Origin: Atlantibacter hermannii
GTDB taxonomy: Bacteria > Pseudomonadota > Gammaproteobacteria > Enterobacterales > Enterobacteriaceae
Reading direction: 5' to 3'
DNA length: 64,000 nucleotides
NCBI RefSeq assembly: GCF_009907385.1
Contig: NZ_JAAATR010000007.1
Coordinates: forward strand, 1-64,000
The position numbers and the translations under genes were made by a program. Shown here piece after piece: positions 9,874-19,286 of this stretch. The notes beneath the pieces were generated by a model, which saw nothing but the letters and a program-made list of their open reading frames with translations, did not search any database and was not told the origin of the DNA. Every line of letters begins with the position of its first letter. Position 1 is the first letter of the stretch.

Positions 9874-10522
9874 TACAAGCAGGGCAGCAGTGCTCAGAAC
9901 AATGCTTTTTTTTGGCATGGTCATTTATTTTGGTTACAGCTTGGCTTTCCAGAATACTGAGGAGCTCAAATATCAGATTACTCAGGAGGTTAATGCAAGC
10001 CGGTCCATCATATCAAATGACCGTTGGAAGTCTGTCATTGCAAATAGTGAAGCGACTTTAAATTGGTTGGTACATGACTATAAGTTAATTGACTATCTGA
10101 ATACTATTCTGATCCCTGACACCAAAAAACCAGCCAGAGGTATTAACATTGTTGCTGAAAAATTTACCTCTATTAATTACACTATGGCCAAAAACATACC
10201 CCTCTTACTTTATCAGTCCATTTTCCGGTGGAACTTAATCCTGGGGTGGCTAATCGTTTTTCTGCCCTATCTATTTGCCATGCTAGCAGATGGAATGTAC
10301 CAGTGGAAATTGAAGAGGTACGTATTTGGTAAGGTTACAGTTCAGTTTTATCGTATTTGGTTTCGAGCATTTTGGGTGATCAGTGCTTTAACGATGGTCT
10401 ACCTGGTCATGCCAAATATGTCACTATTTAACAATATCGCTCAACTTTTCCCACCAGTCGCTTTATTGATACTGGGAATTGCATTGAATCGCTTGTGGTC
10501 TAACTTTCAAAAACTCATGTAA
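9860..10522 (+). CDS. TraJ-like membrane protein, likely partner of TraG
   Basis: I place the start at the ATG preceded by GGAGGG; an in-frame GTG at 9842 has no such site. The 220-residue protein has four likely membrane segments: about 12-30, 132-153, 175-192 and 195-213. A periplasmic domain of about 100 residues lies between the first two. In IncHI1 R27 the membrane protein TraJ is encoded beside TraG, binds it and is required for transfer; the topology, size and position here fit that protein (a DUF4400-type protein). The identification rests on context and topology, not on a clear motif. Confidence 0.65.
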   Translation: MAADNTSRAAVLRTMLFFGMVIYFGYSLAFQNTEELKYQITQEVNASRSIISNDRWKSVIANSEATLNWLVHDYKLIDYLNTILIPDTKKPARGINIVAEKFTSINYTMAKNIPLLLYQSIFRWNLILGWLIVFLPYLFAMLADGMYQWKLKRYVFGKVTVQFYRIWFRAFWVISALTMVYLVMPNMSLFNNIAQLFPPVALLILGIALNRLWSNFQKLM

Positions 10523-10532
10523 AGGTGGTCAG

Positions 10533-11714
10533 ATGTTAAGCAGTAAAAAAAGGAAGTCCCCTACAAATATCAAAGAATCGCTCAATGATAACGCTGACCG
10601 TTTTTATAAGATGTTTCGCATTCATACCACGGCAAAAGTTGCTATGTCGCTAATTGCCATGACCGCTGTAGGGTTTTCTTTCTACAATCTTTACGAACAA
10701 TGGCAGGACGCTGAAGGGAAGAAAGACCATATAGCTGTAATACGGATTTCTGGCGAGATGGGTACCGGCTCGGAAACGGGCGATGGAACAGTGATCGCAA
10801 CAGCTCTTGCCAAAGCTTACAATAATCCCCATGCCAAAGCAGTTATTATCGAGGCAGAGTCAGGTGGTGGTGGTCCCTCTGACGCCATCATTATTTACCG
10901 CCAGATAAACGCGCTTAAAAACCACCAGCCACAGATTGAACGCGTATCAGATGCCGGTGGCTCTCTTTCATCTGTAGCCGCTGACAAGAGTAACAAAACC
11001 GGGAGCACAGAACGTGGCGATGAAGCACGGTCGAAGCAAAACTCCCTCGAAGTACTCTCCAGCGGTACCGGTCGTTTTTTCTCTGATATCGCAGACTCAT
11101 ATAAACCAATCATCGTTAGTGTGAAAGGCATATGCGCATCCGCATGCTATTACGCGGTATCGCCCGCTGATGCAATTTATGCCGACAGTAATGCCCTGAT
11201 CGGTTCTATCGGTGTGCGTATGGACCACTGGAATCTGTCAGAGATCATGAGCACAGTAGGCGTCAAGAATGAGCCCCTTACGGCCGGTGAGTTCAAAGAT
11301 GCTCTTGACCCCTTCCACCCATTGTCCGATTCAACGAGGGAGTTCATGCAGAAGGAGATCCTGAACACGATGCATGAAAAATTTATAACTGATGTTGAAC
11401 TTGGACGGGGTAAAAAGCTTCTCTCGCGTCATGATGCCGATGCTGTTTCTCTCTATTCAGGCCGTGTATGGCCAACACCTCAGGCAGTTAAGTACGGCCT
11501 GGTGGATGGAGATCTTACGTCAGTAGAGATCCGTACACGTCTTTCAAAAATGTACTCCACTGACACGTTCAAAAACTACAATGAGCCTCATCGTAATCTC
11601 CGTTCTGCACTCGGCATGCTGATGAGCCTGTCTTCAAATATTGAGAGCCTTACCGGTACCACTACCCGCTTAGTAGAATCTGTTAATGCCACCAGCTACC
11701 CCTCTGTGAGGTAA
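10533..11714 (+). CDS. S49-family (SppA/SohB-like) membrane peptidase
   Basis: A membrane helix at about 36-52 anchors a periplasmic ClpP/crotonase-fold domain. The catalytic pair is visible: Ser203 in GICASACYYA and Lys255 in LTAGEFKDALDP, matching the Ser-Lys dyad of SppA. The downstream YSGRVWPTPQAVKYGLVD segment is also typical of S49 peptidases. A polar insert of about 55 residues (131-190) precedes the serine and is unusual. The gene has a good ribosome site (AAAGGTGG) and is in the transfer operon, so it may process or clear proteins of the mating channel. Confidence 0.85.
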   Translation: MLSSKKRKSPTNIKESLNDNADRFYKMFRIHTTAKVAMSLIAMTAVGFSFYNLYEQWQDAEGKKDHIAVIRISGEMGTGSETGDGTVIATALAKAYNNPHAKAVIIEAESGGGGPSDAIIIYRQINALKNHQPQIERVSDAGGSLSSVAADKSNKTGSTERGDEARSKQNSLEVLSSGTGRFFSDIADSYKPIIVSVKGICASACYYAVSPADAIYADSNALIGSIGVRMDHWNLSEIMSTVGVKNEPLTAGEFKDALDPFHPLSDSTREFMQKEILNTMHEKFITDVELGRGKKLLSRHDADAVSLYSGRVWPTPQAVKYGLVDGDLTSVEIRTRLSKMYSTDTFKNYNEPHRNLRSALGMLMSLSSNIESLTGTTTRLVESVNATSYPSVR

Positions 11715-11715
11715 C

Positions 11716-12447
11716 ATGGATGCTTTCAATCTGCTGTGGAGCATTACGGGGGTAGCTTTCATTATCCTTATTTTCGTCGTGTTGCTGTGTCTGTTGGGAT
11801 TTATGACCTCTGCCATAGCGGAACGGCGGACTGCAAAGGCAATTGAATCTGGGCTTCCTGAAGAAGCTCAGGGGCTACTTAGTGATCTCACCTTTCAGTT
11901 GTCGGCTCATAGCACTACGCAGGTTGATCACATTCTCGTAGCCCCACATGGTATATACGTCATAGAGCAGAAAAACTACGTAGGCAAGCTCTACGGTACT
12001 CTGGAGGAAAGCCACTGGCGGAAATGGACTCAGTCCCGAACCCTCAAGTTGCAGAACCCGTTTAAGCAAAACCAGGGGCACATCAGGGCTATTCAGTCTG
12101 CTCTTAAGGCTAGAGAACTGGAATGTATCAATGTCGTCATCATAAACGGACGTTGTAAGTTTGATGGCATCAAGCCGGAATGGTTATGTATGGGGATGGA
12201 CGATTTTATCCATAAAGTCAAACAACGACGAGGGCTACGGTTGTTCACACCGGAGTCTGTTCAGCACATCTGTTCGGTGTTGAAGTCAACAAGGAAGTCG
12301 CCAGGGCTCTATACGGACCTTACTCATATTCATAACATAACGACAAAGTACAAAGCCCCGATGAAATTCGAGCAACGAGTAACATACATTCTGCTCAACT
12401 TTATCCATTATCTGTGGGCAAGTCTGTTCACTAAGCAGAAGCCTTAG
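11716..12447 (+). CDS. Membrane-anchored NERD-domain protein
   Basis: One N-terminal membrane helix (about 8-33) is followed by a nuclease-related (NERD) domain. Its PD-(D/E)XK-like signature is visible as Asp71 in VDHILV, then Glu84 and Lys86 in VIEQKN. Length is 243 residues. The start follows the S49 gene by one base, with GAGG in the junction. NERD proteins are thought to act on DNA, but their role in conjugation is not established. It is the last gene of the transfer operon, followed by a strong terminator. Confidence 0.8.
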   Translation: MDAFNLLWSITGVAFIILIFVVLLCLLGFMTSAIAERRTAKAIESGLPEEAQGLLSDLTFQLSAHSTTQVDHILVAPHGIYVIEQKNYVGKLYGTLEESHWRKWTQSRTLKLQNPFKQNQGHIRAIQSALKARELECINVVIINGRCKFDGIKPEWLCMGMDDFIHKVKQRRGLRLFTPESVQHICSVLKSTRKSPGLYTDLTHIHNITTKYKAPMKFEQRVTYILLNFIHYLWASLFTKQKP

Positions 12448-12482
12448 CGCTCTATCATTGGTAAGGCTGTAAAATGTCTGCA

Positions 12483-12515
12483 AAAGGCCCCATCGGTAAA
12501 TTGTTGGGGCTTTTT
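12483..12515 (+). terminator. Rho-independent terminator of the transfer operon
   Basis: GCCCCA (12487-12492) pairs with TGGGGC (12505-12510), followed by five T. It lies 36 bp after the NERD gene. Confidence 0.85.
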
Positions 12516-12599
12516 CTTTGCGTAGTTCTGATACGGTTTATCCTGTGGAGCATTATGGCCACCAGCCAGCTGGTGACTGGCCAACGCTTTGTATGACGT

Positions 12600-12624
12600 A
12601 GCCTACTCAGGGCAGGCTATTTTA
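12600..12624 (+). terminator. Possible second terminator
   Basis: TAGCCT and AGGCTA form a short stem followed by TTTT. It sits between the convergent transfer operon and the first leftward gene, so it may act in either direction. Confidence 0.4.
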
Positions 12625-12733
12625 GAGGGACCGATTTTTATCCGGGCTAATTTAGAAAGAGATAATTTGAACTTAGGCGGGCTGACCACCAGCAGAGAGG
12701 TAAATCACTAGCCGGTGATATTGACAGAAGTCG

Positions 12734-13096
12734 TCAGGGGTTTAACGCCGGAATATTTTGCCAGGCCTCCTGCAAGGTCTGCAAGACTTCTACAAGTGAT
12801 AGTGACGGCCACAGGACTGTTTCCGTCATTATCACTCCAGGTGGCTCGCACTCTACTGGTACCAGAATTAAAACAACACGAGTTCCTTTTACCTGGTAGG
12901 CAAGGTTTACTGCCGGTTGGCGGTAGGAGGCCAGTACACCCTCACCATATTGAGCAGGGTTACTTGCCCAGTTCCGCACCATTGCATACACCTGAGGCAT
13001 ATACCGACTATCCAGATCCCCTTTGGGCCGTCTGAACGGCACGATTTCTTCTGAGCGGTAGGTGGTCGTTGTTGTATTGGTTGTCATCTTTGTCAC
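12734..13096 (-). CDS. Small hypothetical protein
   Basis: A 120-residue protein with a Thr-rich start (residues 4-13) and no recognised domain. The start is well supported by GGGGAGGTG. It is the last of a group of small leftward genes and converges on the transfer operon. Open frames on the other strand here have no ribosome site. Confidence 0.6.
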   Translation of the reverse strand: MTKMTTNTTTTTYRSEEIVPFRRPKGDLDSRYMPQVYAMVRNWASNPAQYGEGVLASYRQPAVNLAYQVKGTRVVLILVPVECEPPGVIMTETVLWPSLSLVEVLQTLQEAWQNIPALNP

Positions 13097-13152
13097 CTCC
13101 CCTGTTCGTCCATTTAGAGTTTTAAGCTGCTTTACACATCACACTCAACTGA

Positions 13153-13437
13153 TTATTTAAGCTGGTCATCGTCTCTGGCCAGCATAGCCCAACCATTCGC
13201 CTGGTTTTCGCGGGAGTAAGGATTCATTTCAAAATAACTATCTACCGCGTCGCTGTCCGCAACAGAACTGTTGTTAGCTCTCTTTGAACCCTGAACCACT
13301 ACAGCATCAACCTCTGCGGCTTTCCCGTTGCGCTGTACCAGGATTTTAACCGTATTGGGCTTACGTCTTGCGAGCAGTTTGTTGGCGATAAAAAGCACAA
13401 CAATCCAGGCCAAAAGCACGTATAAAAATGTATTCAT
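13153..13437 (-). CDS. Small single-pass membrane protein
   Basis: A 94-residue protein with a hydrophobic helix at about 4-22 followed by a basic KLLARRK stretch, so the remaining 70 residues are probably cytoplasmic. AAAGGAGGGC precedes the start. I recognise no family. It is probably co-transcribed with the 12734-13096 gene. A copy of the dispersed palindrome lies about 163 bp upstream. Confidence 0.6.
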   Translation of the reverse strand: MNTFLYVLLAWIVVLFIANKLLARRKPNTVKILVQRNGKAAEVDAVVVQGSKRANNSSVADSDAVDSYFEMNPYSRENQANGWAMLARDDDQLK

Positions 13438-13599
13438 AATGCCCTCCTTTGTATGTGATTATTATACCTGCTTCCATTGCAGGCCAAACAGGTTCGGTGC
13501 ATGAAAAATAGACTTCTCTCCGGCGTATAGCAATCTACTTACTGATCTGTTTTCGTATCAAACTGTATGGCATAACCGAGGGGCGTACGTGGTGAGTCA

Positions 13600-13612
13600 G
13601 AAAGTTACTTTT
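13600..13612. promoter_or_regulatory. Dispersed palindrome, copy 3 (GAAAGTTACTTTT)
   Basis: Followed by CCG and preceded by GTGAGTC, as is copy 5 at 19401. It lies upstream of the 13153-13437 gene. Confidence 0.65.
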
Positions 13613-13793
13613 CCGTAATAGTTAATTTCAGATCCTTCTTCCAGTTACGCTTCAGTATAAAACCGATACCCTCTAATTCAGCATCCTTCACGTTTAATAC
13701 GCTTCACTTTAAGGCAGGGCTTTTCGGTTGAAATGAATTCTTTTTCCGGTTGCTGGACATGGGTTTCATCCTGATAGTTAAAGTTGCAGGCTA

Positions 13794-14093
13794 TCAGTCA
13801 CCACCACCACCTCCGTCACCTCCTCCACCGCCACCATCACAACCACCAGCTATGCTATTTTCACCATTACAATCACCTCCGAGGGGGTTCAAATGGCTGC
13901 TCCCCTGTAGATGGTGTCCTTGCCAGATCGAACCCGAACCAGCGCCTCCTGAGCGTCTTTGCTTGCCCTGAGGCAATTGTGCAGGCTCACCAGCACCGGC
14001 GGTACCAAAAATGTCCCGGGCAATTTTATAAAGAAGGTAAAAAGGTACGCCCAGCATCATAAAAAAGATTACTGAAAATATTACACGTTCCAT
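13794..14093 (-). CDS. Small membrane protein with glycine-rich tail
   Basis: A 99-residue protein. Residues about 5-22 form a membrane helix, the middle is polar, and the last 20 residues are almost only Gly and Asp. AGGAGATC precedes the start. The low-complexity tail makes the opposite strand look like a proline-rich or histidine-rich open frame; those shadows have no ribosome site. Function unknown. Confidence 0.5.
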   Translation of the reverse strand: MERVIFSVIFFMMLGVPFYLLYKIARDIFGTAGAGEPAQLPQGKQRRSGGAGSGSIWQGHHLQGSSHLNPLGGDCNGENSIAGGCDGGGGGGDGGGGGD

Positions 14094-14525
14094 TGATGAT
14101 CTCCTGTCTTGTGAGAGACCAGTTATATCAGGGTGATTCAGTATTTCCGTTTAGAAAAGAGTACTAATTTGGCCCTGTTCGCTCTTAATTTGCCATCCGG
14201 GAAAAAGTCATAGGGATAGGCCTGCCAGAGTCAATAACTTCCAGTGATCTGGAGGAGACCCCGGCTCTCTGAGCCCTCATGGATGGTACGGCTTTACCCC
14301 TTGTAAACAGATTCACGTTCCGCAGGACAAACATCGACTACTGACGTCTCATATTTGCTGACGCTAATCCGACGTCTCATTGCCGTCTGCTTGTTTTCTT
14401 TAAAGGGTGTATTAGACGAATATCAAATCGGAATGGTAGGGGATGTGTGGGCACCATGCCCGGCCCTCTTTGAGCATCTGAGAGATTGGAGACCTAGCCG
14501 GGTAAGATAGCTACTTTCTTACGGG
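14094..14525. other. Intergenic stretch without a clear gene
   Basis: No open frame with a ribosome site was seen. It contains a direct repeat of GACGTCTCAT (about 14343 and 14371) of unknown meaning. Confidence 0.4.
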
Positions 14526-14894
14526 TTACCCTTCAAATCCAAAGACGAAACGGACGCTGCCGTTCTCCACGTGGAGACGCTTTACTTCTTCGACAAATTC
14601 CTGGATCACCTCTCCGGCGTTATCGGGTGGTATGGCTGACAAAATTTCTTCCGAAGTCAGCCATGAGTATGAATGTTCACCGAATAAATCATCATCTTCG
14701 GACGGTATATCATCAGGTAATCCGCGTAATGCGTGGATAAAAACTGCTGATGTGCTCGCCCTTTCACGATCTACATCAAATCCGAGCCAGGCAAAGTGGA
14801 GATATGATCGGTCCCCTTTATAATTGCTTGATAAATTAATCCATTTACCAGGCTTTTCTTCCCTTTGAAATCGCCAGCAGATATCAACGCCCAT
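14526..14894 (-). CDS. Hypothetical protein
   Basis: A 122-residue acidic protein, Trp-rich in its first 60 residues, with a GGAG ribosome site. It has no membrane segment or known motif. It reads like a small phage-type or plasmid-type accessory protein, but I cannot name a family. Confidence 0.55.
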   Translation of the reverse strand: MGVDICWRFQREEKPGKWINLSSNYKGDRSYLHFAWLGFDVDRERASTSAVFIHALRGLPDDIPSEDDDLFGEHSYSWLTSEEILSAIPPDNAGEVIQEFVEEVKRLHVENGSVRFVFGFEG

Positions 14895-15119
14895 TAAGAA
14901 ACTCCATTACTATCGTTCGTATGAGATAACTATCATTTCAGAATACTATGACTTCTTCCCGTATAGAACTAATCGCTCACGCCATTTAGCTACTTACTTT
15001 TTTTACGTACGCTTGCAGCGCAGTACCTTGAGAGAAGTAAGTAAGACTGGGCGAAGCCAACCGGTTCCGCCACCTCGCTCACCGGCTTTTAGGCGTAAGC
15101 ACTGAAGTCAGCCTCCATG

Positions 15120-15662
15120 CTAACTGGCGAGCCTGCGAAAGTCAGACTCGTTGTTATAAAGCGGCATATCGTAAGCAGTGTCTGAAATGAACATTCGGAT
15201 CTGCTCAAGCGTCATGCCACAATGAAAACGGGTTACGCTCACATTGGCCCGGGGGAAGTCAGCACAAAATGCATTCAAAACATTCTCATGGACAATACCA
15301 ATGTTGATTAACGCAGCTGGCCCGTTGTCACGGAAAGATACGACACGGAATCCCCCATACCAGCCTGACTGGGAGAAAAATGAAAATGCACTCGTTGCCA
15401 GACCATTAGACAGGTCATAGCGCAATTTCCCGCTCAGAGACTGGCTGTCTCTGCTGTACACGCGATTAATGAAAATGCCGGGACCAACTTCTACCGGCTG
15501 CTTGTTGCTTGCTAAACACGGAAAGCCCACCAGCGAAACCTCCCTTTCTCCTAACCAGTTTACCTGATACCCGGCAGTGAGAAAGTCAGTCAGTTCTACG
15601 CCAGAAAGAGCATTAATGGCCGCAATATCGGTATCCAAAATATTTACGTTTTTCATATTCAT
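15120..15662 (-). CDS. Hypothetical protein
   Basis: A 180-residue soluble protein of unknown family. Upstream of it, a GGGCTGATAG element lies about 17 bp before an A/T-rich -10-like sequence, a possible degenerate member of the GGTTATTAGC promoter class. The 15724-16161 gene lies just upstream on the same strand. Confidence 0.55.
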   Translation of the reverse strand: MNMKNVNILDTDIAAINALSGVELTDFLTAGYQVNWLGEREVSLVGFPCLASNKQPVEVGPGIFINRVYSRDSQSLSGKLRYDLSNGLATSAFSFFSQSGWYGGFRVVSFRDNGPAALINIGIVHENVLNAFCADFPRANVSVTRFHCGMTLEQIRMFISDTAYDMPLYNNESDFRRLAS

Positions 15663-15723
15663 CTCATCTATATTCTAAAGTGCGTTTTTTGTCTATCAGC
15701 CCGAGGATTGAAAATTTGAATAT

Positions 15724-16161
15724 TTAATGTGACAGAAAAATACCTGTCACCTTTTCAAAAACTGCCTGCAATTGAATATCGAGAGAGTCCATTTTAAAAT
15801 CCACCAGCTCAGCTTTATTATCGCAAACCGAATAAAAATAGGAGTCAAATGCGTCTGTATCTTCATCTTTAAAAATACGGAAGGAATTAATTTTATTATG
15901 CCCTTCAAATTCGGCATGAATACCATAGCGAACCGAGCCGTCATCGAACTGAACAACCCGTCGTACAGAATTAATCCGGACGTACTGTTTTAAGGCCCTC
16001 GCGAAATCGGCATTTAACGCCAACGCTCGTAAGATTGAATCAGCGGTTTCATTCTGCTTTTTACGATCATATTCAAACATCCCACAGCCGGTGTTACGAA
16101 AGACCGGCTGAAGAGCATTAACCAGGTTGAAGGAATCCACGTTTCTGTCGTTTCTGTACAT
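15724..16161 (-). CDS. Hypothetical protein
   Basis: A 145-residue protein with a basic N-terminal half and an acidic, Phe-rich C-terminal half (DEDTDAFDSYFY around 108-119). No domain was recognised. It follows the 16206-16502 gene by 44 bp on the same strand and is probably read from the promoter at 16525-16558. Confidence 0.55.
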   Translation of the reverse strand: MYRNDRNVDSFNLVNALQPVFRNTGCGMFEYDRKKQNETADSILRALALNADFARALKQYVRINSVRRVVQFDDGSVRYGIHAEFEGHNKINSFRIFKDEDTDAFDSYFYSVCDNKAELVDFKMDSLDIQLQAVFEKVTGIFLSH

Positions 16162-16205
16162 GAGATATCTCCTGCCCCTCCGCTATACGAAGGGGCTTGA
16201 TAGGG

Positions 16206-16502
16206 TTACTGCCAGGCTGCGATCACTTCTTCGCACTGGAAATGAGATAAGCACTGCTGGAGTAAAAGGGCCAGCACCGCTGTGTTAGGGACGCGATTGT
16301 TACACCACGCGTTGAATAGCAGCTGCCATGGACCGGCATAATACCCGGCCAGTTTCTTTTTTTGTTTATCTGTGCAGCAGCTGGAAATGGCCTGCTGATA
16401 AAGGCTTTCATTCTCGGCACCAGAGCGTTGTTGCAGTGCCTGATAAATATAGGAGTAGACAGAATCGGAGCAATTAGATGCATAGGCCAGATTGGTTTTC
16501 AT
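16206..16502 (-). CDS. Hypothetical protein
   Basis: A 98-residue Gln- and Cys-containing helical protein of unknown function. The start has a GGAGG site 4 bases upstream. It is the first gene behind one of the best examples of the GGTTATTAGC promoter class. Confidence 0.55.
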   Translation of the reverse strand: MKTNLAYASNCSDSVYSYIYQALQQRSGAENESLYQQAISSCCTDKQKKKLAGYYAGPWQLLFNAWCNNRVPNTAVLALLLQQCLSHFQCEEVIAAWQ

Positions 16503-16524
16503 AATACCTCCTGTGTTTTTGGGT

Positions 16525-16558
16525 ATTATATAAAACTCCGACCTACTGGCTAATAACC
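16525..16558 (-). promoter_or_regulatory. GGTTATTAGC-class promoter, copy 1
   Basis: Read leftward, GGTTATTAGC (16558-16549), an 18-bp gap, then TATAAT (16530-16525). CCACACTG at 16558-16565 pairs with CAGTGTGG at 16606-16613, giving a hairpin that includes the element. Confidence 0.7.
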
Positions 16559-16636
16559 CACACTGTAATTTCTTTTAAAAACACAATAAATTTTCAAAAT
16601 TGGACCAGTGTGGATTTAAGCGAGCAGTTTAAATCT

Positions 16637-17338
16637 TTATGAACTAGCTTTCAAAGAGGTTGGTTTTTCGGGAAGTTTTTTGCCAGACCAGCATGTTGGT
16701 TTTTTTTCTGTAGTGCAGATTAGCTGGTACCTGCCCCTTCTTACCTCTTTGAGCAATGACTGTTTGAAATATGGTAAGCCCAGTTCAAAAACCCAGTAAC
16801 GACCGTCTGCAAAAACGACTGAATTTTCAACGCCATCCGAAGCCACCAAGGATGCATCATTAAGTAGACGTTCTTCATAATGAAATGGTAATGAAAATGT
16901 CAGATATAACGCACAAAGTACAAAGATTCCTGTGAGACTAACTGCCAGTGAACCACAATAACCAGAATAAACATTTAAATTTCTTTTGATAAATTTCTCA
17001 TGCAAGATTACAAGCAGACAGAATACACAAGCTACCAGCCCAAATCCTACATGCAGATAAAACTGTCTTATTTCATCATTCCAGACGATGTTGTCCCATT
17101 TCGTGCTTAAGATTGAACCCAACAAGGAGATAATAAAAGCGGCAATTTGAGAACTGATAAAGTAGGAGAAAGCTGACTTTGAAGTTATTTTTTTCATAGA
17201 AACAGGAACCTCTTTACCTCGTTCCTGATCAGAGAAAAGACACAAAACGCACCATGCGCAAAAAACTGCAAGTCCAGATGCAATAATCTCGCGTAAAAAC
17301 ATATTAAACGTTTCCGATAATGAATAAGTAATTACCAT
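16637..17338 (-). CDS. Multi-pass membrane protein, hypothetical
   Basis: A 233-residue protein with likely membrane helices at about 13-35, 57-77, 90-112 and 125-150. They are followed by a soluble C-terminal domain of about 80 residues ending in a basic tail. No family was recognised. It stands alone on the leftward strand. Confidence 0.55.
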   Translation of the reverse strand: MVITYSLSETFNMFLREIIASGLAVFCAWCVLCLFSDQERGKEVPVSMKKITSKSAFSYFISSQIAAFIISLLGSILSTKWDNIVWNDEIRQFYLHVGFGLVACVFCLLVILHEKFIKRNLNVYSGYCGSLAVSLTGIFVLCALYLTFSLPFHYEERLLNDASLVASDGVENSVVFADGRYWVFELGLPYFKQSLLKEVRRGRYQLICTTEKKPTCWSGKKLPEKPTSLKASS

Positions 17339-17652
17339 ATCCTCTCCGTAAGTCTACATATAATTCAGACGTGACAAATAATTAAAGGCATTGCTATTCT
17401 ATCATTATGCATTGCGTTTAAAATCATTTCTAATTCAGCAGAGTAGCGATACAGGCATTTCGCTATCCTAAAATCTGGTAGCTTTCCATTTCCTTGCTGA
17501 GATAAATCAAAATAATTCTATTTATTGCCTATTCGGATGCTGCAAAACCTTATAAATCCGGATGTATATCACTTAACAGTGAACCATTCGGTGACTTGCT
17601 CTCCGTGAGGTCCACCGGGTTTATCCAGTAGGGAACATTCTGCTTTTACCGT
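17339..17652. other. Intergenic stretch, nothing recognised
   Basis: A/T-rich DNA that holds the promoter of the upstream membrane-protein gene. I saw no further gene or repeat. Confidence 0.4.
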
Positions 17653-17934
17653 TTACTGCATACGCGAGCAGGAATTCTGTTGCAGTTCTGCATTTGCCTG
17701 CTTTTCCAGTGCTGTCATAACCCGGCGGAGCATCGCCAGAGCCTGAACAGGCGAGCTCCCAAACTGCACTTTCACTTCATCCGTATCATGATCCTGAATC
17801 AGGTCGAGGATGTTCACTTCGATCCCTGCCCCGTTTTCATCTTTTGCCGTGCACTGAATACTTACCCGGGTCACCGAATCCGTCAGGACTGGCAGTGGGT
17901 TAGTCTTGTCTACGTTGATAAAAGCCTTCTTCAT
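17653..17934 (-). CDS. Hypothetical protein downstream of the ParB-like gene
   Basis: A 93-residue acidic protein with a strand-rich first half and a helical C-terminus (about 64-84). It lies 65 bp after the ParB-like gene on the same strand, so it may be its operon partner. It is not a ParA: it has no P-loop and is far too short. Confidence 0.55.
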   Translation of the reverse strand: MKKAFINVDKTNPLPVLTDSVTRVSIQCTAKDENGAGIEVNILDLIQDHDTDEVKVQFGSSPVQALAMLRRVMTALEKQANAELQQNSCSRMQ

Positions 17935-17999
17935 TGCCCTGTTTCCCCTTGTCCTGAAAAAGTTACCGACCCGTCCGGATGGAGGGGTCGGTCAGAAAA

Positions 18000-19184
18000 T
18001 CATGCCTGTCCCTTATTCATCTTCTCAGCATGCTTACGCAGGTACTCTTTCAGGTCAGCATGAGCATTGATGATATCGTTCATTTCATCATTGGTCAGAA
18101 CAAGCGTGTAAGTATCAGTGCTGACAGATTCACCTTCTTTAAGCTTGGCTTCTTCAGCAATACGTTCAAAAATCGGGATCGCGGTGTCGGCAATGACGGT
18201 CACGGTCTTTTTGTTCAGAACGCTGGACATGGATGGTGCTTTACCTGCCGGGTTCTGTTTAGGAGCGCTGTCCTTTGGAGCCGGAGCTGGTTCCTGTACC
18301 GGTGGCGTAACCAGCGTCTCTGTATTGCTTTCATCATTCAGTTGATCCGGTACCGGGGTGTTAACGGTAGCATTACCTGCCGGTTGCTCATCACCGGAGT
18401 TTTCCGGAGTCTGCGGATCTGCCATGCGCTCTTCTACCTTGGCAGCTTTGACGAATTTCAGCGTGTTTTTCGTCGCTTTACCATAGATGGAGATCGCCTT
18501 GTTGATGTTATCTACCGCATCCTCACCGCTGTACATATACTCGTCCAGCGCAACGTACATGCTCACCTGATCGCTCACAAGCATGGTCTGTAGTTCAGAA
18601 GGCAGGTCCAGTACGCGAACCATCTGGCGAAGATGCTGCTCTGATTTACCACGTTTTTTTGCCAGTTCCGCAAAGGTCTTAGGCTCTTCTTTATCTTCAA
18701 CAAGACGCTTAATTGAAAGCGCTTCAGCTACGACAGACAGCGCCAGGTTGGAGTTGCCGGTCAGGGTGAAGAGTTCTGCTTTTGAAGCGCTACCGCGAAA
18801 CTCTTCGCAGCGAATACGAGTAATGCGTTCACGCCCTTCTGCTTCCAGCTGGCGGTTTGCAATAGCGATGGAACGGATACGGCAAGCCCCCTGACGCAGT
18901 ACAGGTACGCCATTAACCATCTGAACAACGATAGGCGTCACGCTGAACGGGTCTTCCATGTAGGCATCGGCCAGGCTGTTCAGGTGTTCCACAACGTGAG
19001 GCATTGAATAGTAGAGCTCGCCCATACCGGCCGTGCGGGTGTTAAAGCCTTCCTGCTCTACAACAACCGAAGGGTCAATGATAAGGCCGTTACCTTTACG
19101 GGCACCGTTACCAGTGCGTTCCAGGTAACCACGAAGGCTGATTTCGTTGCTGTTGTTTTTTACTTCAGTTTCGATTGCGGACAT
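18000..19184 (-). CDS. ParB/KorB-like DNA-binding protein without a ParA partner
   Basis: The 394-residue protein shows the ParB layout. An N-terminal ParB/Srx-type region contains GACRIRSIAIANR (about 118-130). The helix-turn-helix follows in FAELAKKRGKSEQHLRQMVRVLDLP (about 190-214). Next come an Ala/Pro/Glu-rich linker (about 255-330) and a C-terminal domain likely to dimerise. Chromosomal and plasmid ParB proteins bind parS; the IncP relative KorB also represses many operons. No ParA-type ATPase is adjacent. Two copies of AAAAGTWACTTTT lie 90 and 217 bp upstream, which would fit autoregulation. A role in partition, global repression or both is inference. Confidence 0.8.
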   Translation of the reverse strand: MSAIETEVKNNSNEISLRGYLERTGNGARKGNGLIIDPSVVVEQEGFNTRTAGMGELYYSMPHVVEHLNSLADAYMEDPFSVTPIVVQMVNGVPVLRQGACRIRSIAIANRQLEAEGRERITRIRCEEFRGSASKAELFTLTGNSNLALSVVAEALSIKRLVEDKEEPKTFAELAKKRGKSEQHLRQMVRVLDLPSELQTMLVSDQVSMYVALDEYMYSGEDAVDNINKAISIYGKATKNTLKFVKAAKVEERMADPQTPENSGDEQPAGNATVNTPVPDQLNDESNTETLVTPPVQEPAPAPKDSAPKQNPAGKAPSMSSVLNKKTVTVIADTAIPIFERIAEEAKLKEGESVSTDTYTLVLTNDEMNDIINAHADLKEYLRKHAEKMNKGQA

Positions 19185-19273
19185 TTTTGTTCTCTCTTTT
19201 GGTTGGTTGTTTAACTGCGCTACAACACAACAATACCAGGTTCGACATTTTTTCTAATAGGTTGCACAGAAGA

Positions 19274-19286
19274 AAAAGTAACTTTT
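19274..19286. promoter_or_regulatory. Dispersed palindrome, copy 4 (AAAAGTAACTTTT)
   Basis: Perfect copy 90 bp upstream of the ParB-like start codon. Confidence 0.75.

Noticed and set aside
12715..13035. Rightward 106-residue frame
   Set aside because: The opposite frame (12734-13096, leftward) has a strong GGGGAGGTG site; this one has none.
13750..14062. Proline-rich and histidine-rich rightward frames
   Set aside because: They are the reverse of the Gly/Asp-rich tail of the 13794-14093 gene and have no ribosome site.
17979..18593. Long rightward frame opposite the ParB-like gene
   Set aside because: A shadow of the well-supported ParB-like gene, with no domain or ribosome site.
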